A stretch of DNA of 64,000 bases from Puniceicoccales bacterium Verruco_02 (GCA_001604585.1 LVBW01000014.1:62271-126270), one strand, 5' to 3'. Shown: positions 7,589 through 16,383, numbered from the stretch's first letter. Notes: a model not told the origin generated them from the sequence alone. Translations and numbers: made by a program.

Positions 7589-8727
7589 ATTGCCGTGTCG
7601 GCCTTGTAAACGCGCTGCACGCGCTTGGTTATCGAGGTGTAGCATTCCCAAGGAATCTGGCCCGACCATGCGCTGAATTCCTCGACGCATATCCGTTCCC
7701 CGCCCTGCTCGCCTATGAAAGTGGCCAGCATTCCCACCTCTAGGTCCGGTAGCTCGGTGGCATCGACAATAATCTGATCCATCGTCACACGGCCCAAGAT
7801 GGGGCAGCGCCGCCCGCAGAGGAGCACCTGACCGCGATTGCTCATGCCCGTGGGTATGCCGTCGCCGTAACCCGCGCATATGAGCGCCACCCGCGTATCG
7901 CGCACAAGGCGGCAGCTACGGTTGTAACTCACGTAGGCCCCTTCGGGCAGGGTCTTCACAAGGCCCACCTTGGAATGCAGGCTCAGGACAGGCTCGGCAT
8001 GAACATCGGAAAGGAGCGACCCTTTGTAAGGAAGAACGCCGAACTGAAGAAGCCCCACGCGCACGCCGTTGAAGGGGCCGCCAACCGGCAGACTGTCTAT
8101 GCCCGCGCTATTGTCCGCATGGATGAGAAGTTGCGAAGGGTCCAACCCCGGCATTGACTCAAGAGCGGCCAGAAAGCGGCTGCGCTGAAGCTCGGTATAG
8201 TCGGCGCTGCTGTCGGCGCTCGAAAAGTGCGTGAACACCCCGTCGAGGCGCAGCGCGGGTTCCTCCACTATCGCCCGGTACAGGGCGGGGGCCCCTTCGT
8301 GCCATACGCCAAGGCGGCCCATGCCGGTGTCTATCTTAAGATGCACGGAGAAGGGCCTGCCTTGCTCGCGGCCGAGGGCGGCAAAGCGTTCCACCTCGTC
8401 CATGCAGGACACTGCGGGCATGGCCTGATACTCCAACAACATGTGATCCTCCTGTGGCAACACGGCGCTTAGGACCAGAATCGGCCAGCCGGAGCCAACC
8501 TCGCGTATCTCCGCGGCCTCGCGCACGTTGGCCACGGCAAAGGCGTCCGCACCGGCCCTCATGAGGCGCGCCGCCGTGGGCGCAAGACCGTGTCCGTAGG
8601 CGTCGGCCTTCACCACGGCCACATAGCGGATATGCGCCGGAAGGGCGGAGCGGATGCGCAATAGGTTGCGTTCGAGCCGGGCCAGATCTATCTCCACCCA
8701 GCAGCGTGCATTGATGTTGGTAGGCAC
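7585..8727 (-). CDS. alr: alanine racemase
   Basis: Alr is a PLP enzyme that makes D-alanine for peptidoglycan. The open frame runs back to 8970, but the GTG at 8727 gives a standard 380-residue protein starting just before WVEIDLARLERN, and a perfect TATAAT lies nine bases upstream of it. PLP lysine K40 is in VVKADAYGHG. The second active-site tyrosine is in VSYNRSC, and AGYGDG and GRVTMDQI are the C-terminal family motifs. It diverges from the AEC permease at 8840. Confidence 0.95.
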   Translation of the reverse strand: MPTNINARCWVEIDLARLERNLLRIRSALPAHIRYVAVVKADAYGHGLAPTAARLMRAGADAFAVANVREAAEIREVGSGWPILVLSAVLPQEDHMLLEYQAMPAVSCMDEVERFAALGREQGRPFSVHLKIDTGMGRLGVWHEGAPALYRAIVEEPALRLDGVFTHFSSADSSADYTELQRSRFLAALESMPGLDPSQLLIHADNSAGIDSLPVGGPFNGVRVGLLQFGVLPYKGSLLSDVHAEPVLSLHSKVGLVKTLPEGAYVSYNRSCRLVRDTRVALICAGYGDGIPTGMSNRGQVLLCGRRCPILGRVTMDQIIVDATELPDLEVGMLATFIGEQGGERICVEEFSAWSGQIPWECYTSITKRVQRVYKADTAI

Positions 8728-8742
8728 AGTGGCGGGATTATA
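8725..8742 (-). promoter_or_regulatory. -10 element immediately upstream of alr (probable leaderless start)
   Basis: A consensus TATAAT (8737-8742, minus strand) ends nine bases before the GTG start. With normal -10 to +1 spacing, transcription would begin at or next to the start codon. No good -35 box is visible. Confidence 0.5.
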
Positions 8743-8839
8743 CGCCCACTGCCTCGGACGGGGAAGAGATTTCAGGCCACCCGTACGCGGTATTGGCAAG
8801 AGTCCCGGAAGGGTCATACTTGCGAGCAATACTTTCACG

Positions 8840-9808
8840 ATGTCCATACTTGCCACGATAATCAGTGCTGCGCTGCCGGTCTTTCTCGTCCTTGGCAGCG
8901 GATACCTCGCACGCGAGCGCGGCTGGCTATCGGCAGAGGCGGATGCCTCGCTGATGAAGCTCATAATCAACGTCTTTTACCCCTGCCTGACACTCACGTT
9001 CATACTTGGAAACCCTGCCCTGCGAGACGCCGCCGAGATAGGCTGCGGACTGGGCCTTGGCGCCTTCATCACCATCCTCGGCATGAGCCTAGGCTACCTT
9101 GTGGCCCCCTTTGGCGGAATGCAGATTGGCAGTGGGCGGCGCACCTTCGCCTTCGTCACGGGCCTGAACAACTACGGCTACATAGCTATCCCCGTGGCCG
9201 CAGCTGTATTCGGAATCAACAGCCCCATGATGGGCGTGCTGCTCGTGTGTAACGTGGGGATCGAGGTCATGCTCTGGACTTTCGGCCTGCTCATACTTCG
9301 AGGCGAGGTGGACCGCAATGTGTGGAAAAAGCTCCTCAGCCCTCCGCTCGTGGCAATGCTCATTGGGCTGACGCTCAACTACACAGGGCTGCCCGAAGCC
9401 AAGGGAGCAGCCGGGCAAGGCTATGCCGTCCTTAAGACGGCCCTGACGATGCTCGGCGCCTGTGCCGTGCCCATCGGACTGGCCGTGAGCGGGGCCAGCT
9501 TCCGCGACTTGGTAAAGAGCGGCGAATGGCTGGGCCGCTGGCAGGTGCCCACTCTAGGCATATCCCTGCGCAACGGCCTCCTGCCCGCGTTCTACATTCT
9601 GATGGCGCTTTCCATTCCCTTCCCTACAGAATTGAAGCAGGTGCTGATAATCCACGCCGCAATGCCAGCGGCCATGCTGCCCATAGTGCTGGCCCGCTTC
9701 TACGGCGGCAGCCCCGCAGTGGCCGTTCAGGTGGTGGTGGCCAGCACCATAGCGGGGATGATCACCATACCCATCTGGCTCTGGGCGGGCCTAAGCCTGC
9801 TGCACTGA
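8840..9808 (+). CDS. AEC (auxin efflux carrier) family permease
   Basis: A 322-residue inner-membrane transporter of the AEC family; members move organic acids such as malate or malonate, or amino acids. About ten hydrophobic segments in two repeats can be followed, from ISAALPVFLVLGSGYLA at the N-terminus to IPIWLWAGLSLL at the end. The NNYGYIAIPV segment near 108-118 is the conserved crossover region. The frame is open from 8654, but the ATG at 8840 begins the family's usual first helix. AATACT at 8828-8833 lies six bases upstream. It runs into the glycerate kinase gene, hinting at a role in organic-acid handling. Confidence 0.85.
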   Translation: MSILATIISAALPVFLVLGSGYLARERGWLSAEADASLMKLIINVFYPCLTLTFILGNPALRDAAEIGCGLGLGAFITILGMSLGYLVAPFGGMQIGSGRRTFAFVTGLNNYGYIAIPVAAAVFGINSPMMGVLLVCNVGIEVMLWTFGLLILRGEVDRNVWKKLLSPPLVAMLIGLTLNYTGLPEAKGAAGQGYAVLKTALTMLGACAVPIGLAVSGASFRDLVKSGEWLGRWQVPTLGISLRNGLLPAFYILMALSIPFPTELKQVLIIHAAMPAAMLPIVLARFYGGSPAVAVQVVVASTIAGMITIPIWLWAGLSLLH

Positions 9809-9917
9809 AAGCTGGGAGCGTCTGCAAATCCGCCTTTCTCCGTGGATAGCGCGCATCCCGGAACTTCCCATTTATTTGCTGACCATTCCCTTGCCCGGCC
9901 ACTCCCTTGGTATTCTT

Positions 9918-11114
9918 ATGACTGCCTACATGCGGGTACTGATAGCCTTCGACAAGTTCAAGGAATGCATGAGCGCACAGGTAGCCTGTGCCACTCTGCA
10001 AGAGGCTCTGCAAGAGGCCATGCCGGGGGCAGAGGCCATCTCGGCCCCCATCTGCGACGGGGGCGAAGGCTTCTGCGAAACACTGTGCTCCGCGCGGGAT
10101 GGCCGCTTTGTGGAACTCGATGCCCAAGGACCGCGTGGAGAGCCAAGAAGGGCTACCATCGGCCTTGTGGACGCGAGCAAGCTCGACCATGAGCTGCGCG
10201 GCCAACTCGGATGCGATGCCTCGCACGGAGAGCTTGCAGTGGTGGAAATGGCACAGGCGAGCGGACTCTGGGGCCTGCCTGCGGAACTACGCAATCCTCA
10301 CAAGGCGACGAGCCGGGGCACCGGACAGATGCTGGCGGCGGCTGCGGACGCCGGAGCGGGGGCCATTCTGCTGGGCATTGGCGGCAGCGCCAGTTCCGAC
10401 CTAGGCCTTGGCGCACTGGAGGCTCTGGGGCTACGCTTCCATGACAGGGCAGGAAGAGAGCTGTGCGGCATATGCCCGGAAAGGTGGGACGATGTTTACA
10501 CAATCGGCGGCAAGCTGCGCCCTCTGCCTCCGCTATCGGTGGCCTGCGATGTGCGCAACCCCCTGCTTGGTCCAAATGGCGCGGCGGCCATATTCGGCCC
10601 ACAGAAGGGACTTGCTCCGGCGGATGTCCCGGCCTTCGACGCAAGGGCGCGGCGCATTGCCATGCTACTCTGCGAGCACTTCGCAAGGCCCCCTTCCCTG
10701 CTCGACGAAGAGGGCGCAGGCGCGGCAGGAGGCATGGGCTGGGGCCTGCGCGTGGCATATGGAGCGCGCTACCTGCCGGGCTTTGAACTAACATGGCGCT
10801 GGATGGGCTTTGAAGAGAAGCTGCGCCGCGCAGACATCCTCGTAACGGGCGAGGGCAGCTTTGACAGCGCCTCTCTGGGCGGCAAAGGGCCGGGGACTCT
10901 GCTGAAAATGGCGCTGGAGGCCGGGTTGAAAGTGCTGGTTCTGGCCGGGCGAGTGGAGCCGGGACTGGAAATAGTGGCTGCGGCTGGCAAAGGACGCCTC
11001 AAATGCGTATCCATCAGCCCGCCGGAACTGCCACTTGACGAGGCGTTGCGCCGCGGTCCGGAACTGCTGCGAGCGGCGTTTGTCAGGGAAATTGACCGCA
11101 TAGCGGCAAAATAG
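9918..11114 (+). CDS. glycerate kinase (GlxK/GarK type)
   Basis: This enzyme phosphorylates D-glycerate, usually to 2-phosphoglycerate, in glyoxylate or glucarate breakdown. The 398-residue length fits the family. N-terminal VLIAFDKFKECMSA matches the family's IAxDxFK start. The substrate/ATP motif CDGGEGF is at about 48-54, GTGQMLAAA and LLGIGGSASSDLGLGALEALG around 135-165, and ILVTGEGSFD at about 305. Start choice is uncertain: ATG at 9918 or 9930, the latter matching the family N-terminus more closely. It lies downstream of the AEC permease with a 109-base gap. Confidence 0.9.
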   Translation: MTAYMRVLIAFDKFKECMSAQVACATLQEALQEAMPGAEAISAPICDGGEGFCETLCSARDGRFVELDAQGPRGEPRRATIGLVDASKLDHELRGQLGCDASHGELAVVEMAQASGLWGLPAELRNPHKATSRGTGQMLAAAADAGAGAILLGIGGSASSDLGLGALEALGLRFHDRAGRELCGICPERWDDVYTIGGKLRPLPPLSVACDVRNPLLGPNGAAAIFGPQKGLAPADVPAFDARARRIAMLLCEHFARPPSLLDEEGAGAAGGMGWGLRVAYGARYLPGFELTWRWMGFEEKLRRADILVTGEGSFDSASLGGKGPGTLLKMALEAGLKVLVLAGRVEPGLEIVAAAGKGRLKCVSISPPELPLDEALRRGPELLRAAFVREIDRIAAK

Positions 11115-11177
11115 CTGCGGTAAATCCCTTCATGCTTGATGAACATGCCATACTGTGCGAGAAGTTCATGCGTGAGA

Positions 11178-11414
11178 ATGCGGGTAAACAATCTGTCCGT
11201 ATCCGGCGCCTTGTTGGCGCTGACCATGCTGTTTTCCGTCTCCTGCGTGAGGGTCAAACTGGAACCCGTACGCATCGACGCCACCGTGACAATCAGGGTG
11301 GAGAGGGAGCTGGAGAACTTCTTCGACGATCTCGATTCGCAGTCCTCGATGCTAAGTGTCGACGAGGCGTCCCGAAACAAGGCCCCAAAACAGGATTCCG
11401 GGAACGCCAACTAA
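11178..11414 (+). CDS. ynbE: YnbE-like lipoprotein
   Basis: A 78-residue lipoprotein. The signal sequence ends at the lipobox-like FSVSC with lipidated Cys23; the serine at -3 is unusual. The mature part VKLEPVRIDATVTIRVEREL closely resembles E. coli YnbE, a partner of the AsmA-like bridge protein YdbH that helps carry phospholipid to the outer membrane. The start at 11178 is chosen over 11136 because it begins the signal peptide. The YdbL-like gene follows 18 bases later, as in the E. coli ydbH-ynbE-ydbL operon, but no ydbH is present here. Confidence 0.75.
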   Translation: MRVNNLSVSGALLALTMLFSVSCVRVKLEPVRIDATVTIRVERELENFFDDLDSQSSMLSVDEASRNKAPKQDSGNAN

Positions 11415-11432
11415 AAAATCAACAGGGAACAC

Positions 11433-11819
11433 ATGATGCGCAGGATAACATCCATAATCGCCGCCATCGCCCTGGCGCTGGCCTCTTCAGCTTTCATCCC
11501 CGCCCCAGTGCAGGCACAGAACCCTGGCGTTCGCCAGCGTATGCAGGAGCGCCTGCCAGCAATCGACGCCCTGAAGTCCGACGGGCGCATTGGCGAAAAC
11601 AATCAGGGCTACCTAGCAGTCCGCGGCTCTCTTTCAGCGGATGAGAACTCCATCCTCGCCGCAGAGAACGCCGACCGTGCCGAGGTGTATGCAGCCATAG
11701 CCCGCCGCACCAACACCGACGCCGATCAGGTGGGCCGCGAAAGGGCGCGTCAGATAGCCGAGCGCGCCGCCCCCGGAAGCTGGCTTCAGGACGAGGGCGG
11801 ACGCTGGTACCGCAAATAG
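11433..11819 (+). CDS. ydbL: YdbL family (DUF1318) periplasmic protein
   Basis: A 128-residue exported protein with a clear Sec signal peptide (SIIAAIALALASSAFIPAPV, cut after QA). The mature part has the DUF1318 features: GRIGENNQGYLAVRG, a helical ENADRAEVYAAIARR segment, and the C-terminal APGSWLQDEGGRWYRK that matches the PGxxxxxxGxWxRK ending of E. coli YdbL. In E. coli YdbL modulates the YdbH-YnbE interaction. Organised with the YnbE-like gene just upstream. Confidence 0.85.
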   Translation: MMRRITSIIAAIALALASSAFIPAPVQAQNPGVRQRMQERLPAIDALKSDGRIGENNQGYLAVRGSLSADENSILAAENADRAEVYAAIARRTNTDADQVGRERARQIAERAAPGSWLQDEGGRWYRK

Positions 11820-11951
11820 CTGCCACAAGGTGGCTCCGGGGACAAGAACGCCAGACAGGCAAGCACTTTGCAATCATGCGCTTGGGTGTGTTTTGCACCC
11901 TGTTGCGCATATGCCTTTACTTGCGCGCCACTAGGATGCACGCTGCATCCA

Positions 11952-12500
11952 ATGCCTTCCGAAGACAGACTGTTCTGGCTAGACCTTGAAATGAGCGGCC
12001 TTAACCCCGCTCAGGACCGCATTCTTGAGGCCGCAGCCGTTATCAGCTCCATCCGGCTGGAAATTCTCGACAGGTACGAGACCCCTGTTTATCAGGCCCC
12101 GGAGATTCTGTCCGGCATGGGCGCCTGGTGCCGCCAGCATCACGCAGCAAGCGGCCTTACAGCCCGGGTCAGTCAGGGCATTTCAGAAGAGATGCTCGAT
12201 GCCTCGCTCTGCGATCTGGCCGACCGCTACTTCCAGAGTAACCCTGTGATACTGGCGGGGAACTCCATCGCGCAGGATCGCCGCTTCATCGACCGCTGGC
12301 TGCCGCGCTTCTCCCAGCGCCTGCATTACAGGATGCTGGATGTGAGCAGCTTCAAGATCGTGTTCATGAACCTGTTCAACGTCAGCTTCCGCAAGGACAA
12401 CAGCCATCGCGCTCTGGACGACGTGCTGGAGTCAATGGCAGAGCTGCGCTACTACATAGCGGCCATCGACCCTTCCAGAATGCCCCCCGGCCTTGGCTAG
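11952..12500 (+). CDS. orn: oligoribonuclease
   Basis: Orn is a 3'-5' exonuclease that degrades the last di- and oligoribonucleotides, including pGpG from cyclic di-GMP turnover. The 182-residue size matches the family (about 181). The DEDDh set is complete: D11 and E13 (WLDLEMSGL), D109 (GNSIAQDRRF), H152 and D156 (HRALDD). The ATG at 11952 is chosen because the upstream extension to 11868 is cysteine-rich and unlike Orn. Its stop codon lies inside the arm of a long inverted repeat shared with the convergent bat operon. Confidence 0.95.
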   Translation: MPSEDRLFWLDLEMSGLNPAQDRILEAAAVISSIRLEILDRYETPVYQAPEILSGMGAWCRQHHAASGLTARVSQGISEEMLDASLCDLADRYFQSNPVILAGNSIAQDRRFIDRWLPRFSQRLHYRMLDVSSFKIVFMNLFNVSFRKDNSHRALDDVLESMAELRYYIAAIDPSRMPPGLG

Positions 12501-12594
12501 GGCATTTTTCAGTTAGTCGGACCTGTCCGGCAAAAGGATAAGGTTCCAATTTGGAACCTTACCGGATGCGCACAGGTAACTGGGAAATGCTCTA
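12498..12594. terminator. long imperfect inverted repeat between convergent genes; probable two-way terminator
   Basis: The outer arms 12498-12515 and 12577-12594 are inverted with 3 mismatches in 18. The centre (AAGGTTCCAA T TTGGAACCTT, about 12539-12560) is a perfect 10-bp palindrome. The left arm begins with the TAG of orn and the right arm ends with the TAG of batA. Confidence 0.65.
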
Positions 12595-13635
12595 GGGCAA
12601 GGCGCGGAAGATCGTCGATGCCAGAAGCTGCTCGATGAAAAGCAGAATTAGCGCGGCGCAGAGAGGCAAGAGCCAGGCCTCCTCGTATTCGGTGCGGTAG
12701 CTAAGCTTCACCTCGGTCTTTTCGAGGCGGTCAATCTCCTCATAGATATTCTTTAGCTGCTCGCTGTCGCGCGCGCGAAAGAACTGCCCGCCGCCCTTTT
12801 CGGCGATAGCCTGCAAGGTGGCCTCGTCGAGCGAGCTTTCCATGTAGCCCACCTCTGGTCGGCCAAGCATGTCGCGGGCGAGCGTCTTGCCGTCGCGGGC
12901 CAACATGTAGCGCGGCACGCGGCCCTCGGTGCCGATGGCTATGGTGTACACCTTCACGCCCAGCGCGGCGGCGGCCTCGGCATACCTAGTCGGTGGCACG
13001 CTCGGCGGCGGCTCGTCGCGCCCGTCGCTAAGCATGATCACGATGCGGCTCTTGGACTCCTTTGCCTCCGAAAGACGGTTTACCGCCATGCCCAACGGCG
13101 GGCCTATGCTCGTGCCATTTGGCGGGACCGAGCCGACCTGTATGCGGCGGATGTTGTTGCGAAGCCATGTGTGTTCCAAGGTGAGCGGGCTTACAAGGTA
13201 GGGATCTCCCGCAAAGGCTATCATTCCGATGCGGTCAGAGGGGCGCTTCTGGATGAAGTCGTCCAATACCCCCTTCACAGCCTCAAGCCGGGTGGCGCGC
13301 TTGTTGTTCCAGGCCATGTCGATGCCAAGCATTGAGCCGGAAATGTCCACACCCAGCATGATGTCTATGCCGCTAGACTCGATCTCCCTTATCTTGGAGC
13401 CAAAACGCGGTCCGGCAAGGGACACAATCATCAGCGAGAGCACTATTACGCGCATGAAGCCAAGCCAGTAGATGGCGTGACTCTTGCCCTGCGCCTTGGC
13501 CGCCTCTGCCACACGCGCTATGGCGGGAAAGTACAGACCGGGCCTGCGTCGGCGACGGGCAGATAGGCCCCACAGAGCCAGCGGCAGGAGTAGGAACAAT
13601 AGCAGAAGGTAAGGATGGGCAAAGCTGAAGCTCAC
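12592..13635 (-). CDS. BatA-like vWA domain membrane protein
   Basis: The GTG start at 13635 overlaps the upstream gene's TGA as GTGA, so the two are translationally coupled; this gives 347 residues. The layout is BatA-type: two N-terminal membrane helices (about 7-25 and 55-75), a von Willebrand A domain with an intact MIDAS motif (D97, S99 and S101 in VDISGSM; also GTSIGPPLG and LSDGRDEPP), and a C-terminal helix. Proteins of this class work with MoxR ATPases and DUF58 proteins in envelope stress or complex maturation. No BatB partner is seen; the gene ends the operon at the inverted repeat. Confidence 0.88.
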   Translation of the reverse strand: MSFSFAHPYLLLLFLLLPLALWGLSARRRRRPGLYFPAIARVAEAAKAQGKSHAIYWLGFMRVIVLSLMIVSLAGPRFGSKIREIESSGIDIMLGVDISGSMLGIDMAWNNKRATRLEAVKGVLDDFIQKRPSDRIGMIAFAGDPYLVSPLTLEHTWLRNNIRRIQVGSVPPNGTSIGPPLGMAVNRLSEAKESKSRIVIMLSDGRDEPPPSVPPTRYAEAAAALGVKVYTIAIGTEGRVPRYMLARDGKTLARDMLGRPEVGYMESSLDEATLQAIAEKGGGQFFRARDSEQLKNIYEEIDRLEKTEVKLSYRTEYEEAWLLPLCAALILLFIEQLLASTIFRALP

Positions 13636-14156
13636 CTCTCGCCCTCCCTGCCGCAAGCTTGCAAGGCGTCCAGTATGCCCTGCGCCCTGTCGGGCCACTC
13701 CGAAGAGTTCTCCGGCACAGCGCCGGAAAATAGCGCCAGCTCGCAGTCGCGCAGCATTCCAAGCGCCGTAAGCGCGGCCTCGCTTTGCTGCATCTTCGCG
13801 ATGACGCCTTCAAGCTCCCTTGCCGTGAGGCGGGCAGCGTCGATGTCGTAGGTGTAGGCAAGAGCCTCGCGCAGGATGGCGGCAAGCTCACGGAAGAAAG
13901 GCGCGCCGGGCTTCATGCCGCGACTGGCATTCACCCTTGCGCGAAGCACACAGTCCGGGCTGCGGGCGGCAAGGGCGCGGCGGCGCTCCAACAACCTGCC
14001 CGACTGAAAAATGATCAGCCCCATTGCAAGCAGCAGGGCGGCCCCGAGCGAAGGCCAGAACCATGCACTATCGACAAAGCCCGGCTCTTTCAAAGGCAGA
14101 GGACCGGCAATTTCCGGCGCATCAGTGAGAATTGCCAGCATGGAGATTACCTTCAT
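13632..14156 (-). CDS. bat-operon membrane protein (DUF4381-like)
   Basis: A 174-residue protein with one membrane helix (about 28-48, FWPSLGAALLLAMGLIIF) followed by a cytoplasmic helical region containing AAILREALAYTYDIDAARLT. Position and architecture match the small DUF4381-type protein that sits between DUF58 and vWA genes in MoxR clusters. The ATG at 14156 overlaps the DUF58 stop as ATGA, and its own stop overlaps the batA start. An open frame to 14243 exists but the overlap start is preferred. Confidence 0.65.
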   Translation of the reverse strand: MKVISMLAILTDAPEIAGPLPLKEPGFVDSAWFWPSLGAALLLAMGLIIFQSGRLLERRRALAARSPDCVLRARVNASRGMKPGAPFFRELAAILREALAYTYDIDAARLTARELEGVIAKMQQSEAALTALGMLRDCELALFSGAVPENSSEWPDRAQGILDALQACGREGER

Positions 14157-15052
14157 CGCCGCGCAGCCCTCCCTTCCATGAAGGCCCGCAGTTCGCGCAA
14201 TACTTCCTTTTCTGAAGACACGCTCATGCAGCCCGCGCCACACTGACGGATAAGCCTCTCCCAGCTCCGCCGTTCCGCAGTGCCAATGAGCTGGTACTGG
14301 CGGCGGAAGATGGCCGAGGAGGTGTTCACCTCGAAGCGTTCGCCCTTCTCTGGATCTTCCAGCAACACCCTGCCTGCGGCTGGCAGCTCGGCATCGCGAG
14401 GGTCGCGTATGTCGGCCAGCACAAGGTCGTGCCTGGCCGCGGTGACGGCCAATAGGCGCGCTTCCGGCTCCTCCTTGCGGATGGGCCTGCCGCTGGAAAA
14501 GTCGCTCAATAGGAACACCACGGCGCGGCGCGTCAGGACATGGTTGATATAGTCCAGCGCCACCTTTCGATCTGTCCCCCTACCCTCGGGCTGGAAAAAG
14601 AGTATCTCGCGCACAACGCGCAGGACGTGTTGCAGGCCCTTGCGCGGAGCGATGAAGCGTTCCACCTTGTCGGTGAATAGAAGAAGACCCGCTTTGTCGT
14701 TGTTGCGAATGGCGGAAAAGGCCAGTATGGCAGCCAGCTCCGCCGCGACCTCGCGCTTGCTCCGGTCCACTCCGCCAAAGTCCTGCGATGCGGATAGGTC
14801 CACGGCCAGCATCAAGGTCAGCTCTCGCTCCTCACGAAATATTTTGACGAAGGGCCGGTCCATGCGCGCAGTCACGTTCCAGTCGATGGAGCGCACATCA
14901 TCGCCGGGGAAGTATTCGCGGCTTTCCTCAAAGTCTATGCCCTGTCCGCGAAACACGCTGTGGTAGGAGCCCACGAGCGCGTCGGACACGGCCCGGCGGG
15001 TGCGTATCTCCACCTGCCGGACTTTTTTTAGTATGTCGCGCTGGGAATTCAA
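14153..15052 (-). CDS. DUF58 domain protein
   Basis: A 299-residue cytoplasmic protein with the DUF58 hallmark near residues 40-65 (DFEESREYFPGDDVRSIDWN, then ARMDRPFVK). A degenerate vWA-like fold follows, with DLSASQDFG at the MIDAS position. DUF58 proteins are partners of MoxR ATPases. It overlaps the next gene by ATGA and follows moxR after a 138-base gap that contains repeat copy B. Confidence 0.9.
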   Translation of the reverse strand: MNSQRDILKKVRQVEIRTRRAVSDALVGSYHSVFRGQGIDFEESREYFPGDDVRSIDWNVTARMDRPFVKIFREERELTLMLAVDLSASQDFGGVDRSKREVAAELAAILAFSAIRNNDKAGLLLFTDKVERFIAPRKGLQHVLRVVREILFFQPEGRGTDRKVALDYINHVLTRRAVVFLLSDFSSGRPIRKEEPEARLLAVTAARHDLVLADIRDPRDAELPAAGRVLLEDPEKGERFEVNTSSAIFRRQYQLIGTAERRSWERLIRQCGAGCMSVSSEKEVLRELRAFMEGRAARR

Positions 15053-15096
15053 AGGGATGAGGAAAAGGTGTTTACTCAGATGCTGGAACCGCCGAC

Positions 15097-15173
15097 AAAC
15101 GCCGATTTACACGGATAACAGAAAGAAAGATTCCGATACTAAACCAATCTGCGTAAATCCGCGTAATCTGCGG
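15097..15173. repeat. short palindromic intergenic element, copy B
   Basis: A 77-base imperfect palindrome between moxR and the DUF58 gene. Bases 15146-15173 match the reverse complement of copy A (6113-6140) at 24 of 28 positions, and the left end resembles the right end inverted (11 of 17). Confidence 0.6.
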
Positions 15174-15190
15174 ACAAACTGTCCCGTTCT

Positions 15191-16189
15191 TTACGGCACG
15201 GGCACTGTGTCGAATATCTTTGCCACCACCTGTTCGGTGTCTATCTCCTCGGCCTCGGCCTCGTAGGACAGAAGGACGCGGTGGCGCAGAACGTCCGGAC
15301 CGATGGTCTTGATGTCGTCGGGCACCACGAAGGCACGCCCTTCGAGGAAGGCCCATGCCCTTGCCGCGAGGGCGAGGGCTATTGTAGCGCGGGGCGAGGC
15401 TCCGTAGCGGATGAGGCCCTTGAGCCGTTCGAGGCGGGCACCTTCGGGGTCGCGCGTGGCGAAGACAATTTTCACGATGTAGTCGCGCACGGCGTCGCTC
15501 ATGTGTATCTGGTCCACGAGTTTGCGCGCCTCGAGTATATCTTCGAGGCCAAGCACCGCGCTTACCTCCGGCAGGGCCTGCGTGGAAGCCATGCGGTCCA
15601 GAATCAGGCGTTCCTCCTTGACCGATGGGTAGCCCACTTTCAGCTTCAACATGAAGCGGTCCACCTGCGCCTCTGGCAAGGGATAGGTGCCCTCTTGGTC
15701 CACGGGGTTTTCCGTTGCCAGCACAATGAAAGGTTTTGGCAGGACGTGCGTCTGATCGCCCAAGGTCACCTGCCTCTCCTGCATGGCCTCCAATAGGGCG
15801 CTCTGCACCTTGGCCGGGGCGCGGTTTATCTCGTCCGCCAGCACCACGTTGGCAAATACCGGGCCCTTGCGCGTGAAAAAGTCCCCGCTGCGGGGATTGT
15901 AGATGAGCGTGCCCACAACGTCGGCAGGCAACAGGTCGGGCGTAAACTGAATGCGCGAGAACTGCGCCCGCATCGCGCTGGCAAGGGTGCGCACGGAAAG
16001 GGTCTTCGCAAGGCCCGGCACGCCCTCCAAGAGCACATGCCCATTGGCGAGCAGGCCCACGATGAGGCGGCTTACCAGATACTGCTGGCCGATTATGACC
16101 TTGCCTATCTCATCCTGAAGCGGCTGCACCCAGTGGGATGCGGCCGCAACCTTGTCGTTAAGTTCGCTGACTTTGCTTGCGTCTGACAT
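15191..16189 (-). CDS. MoxR family AAA+ ATPase
   Basis: A 332-residue MoxR-type AAA+ chaperone ATPase. The Walker A is in LLEGVPGLAKTLS, Walker B in VVLADEINRAPAKVQ, and sensor 1 in VLATENPVDQEGTYPLPEAQ. The C-terminal lid has RYGASPRATIAL. The ATG at 16189 is taken because sequence upstream to 16291 is not family-like. First gene of a cluster in the classic order moxR, DUF58, small membrane protein, vWA protein; the product probably remodels a client complex together with the vWA protein. Confidence 0.92.
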   Translation of the reverse strand: MSDASKVSELNDKVAAASHWVQPLQDEIGKVIIGQQYLVSRLIVGLLANGHVLLEGVPGLAKTLSVRTLASAMRAQFSRIQFTPDLLPADVVGTLIYNPRSGDFFTRKGPVFANVVLADEINRAPAKVQSALLEAMQERQVTLGDQTHVLPKPFIVLATENPVDQEGTYPLPEAQVDRFMLKLKVGYPSVKEERLILDRMASTQALPEVSAVLGLEDILEARKLVDQIHMSDAVRDYIVKIVFATRDPEGARLERLKGLIRYGASPRATIALALAARAWAFLEGRAFVVPDDIKTIGPDVLRHRVLLSYEAEAEEIDTEQVVAKIFDTVPVP

Positions 16190-16383
16190 GCTTGGGTTGA
16201 ACTGACAAATGATGTTGGAAAATGTGCCATCGCCACAAAGAGCTGGCCATAAGGTAAGACTAACATACCGAATATGCCTGCGCTTGGGCAAGTTGATAGC
16301 GCCGCGTTGTCATGGGCAGAGTGTGAGTCAGTCAGGCGTTTAGTCTCGCCTTTGCGCATTCTTGCGGAATATAGCTTGCACCT

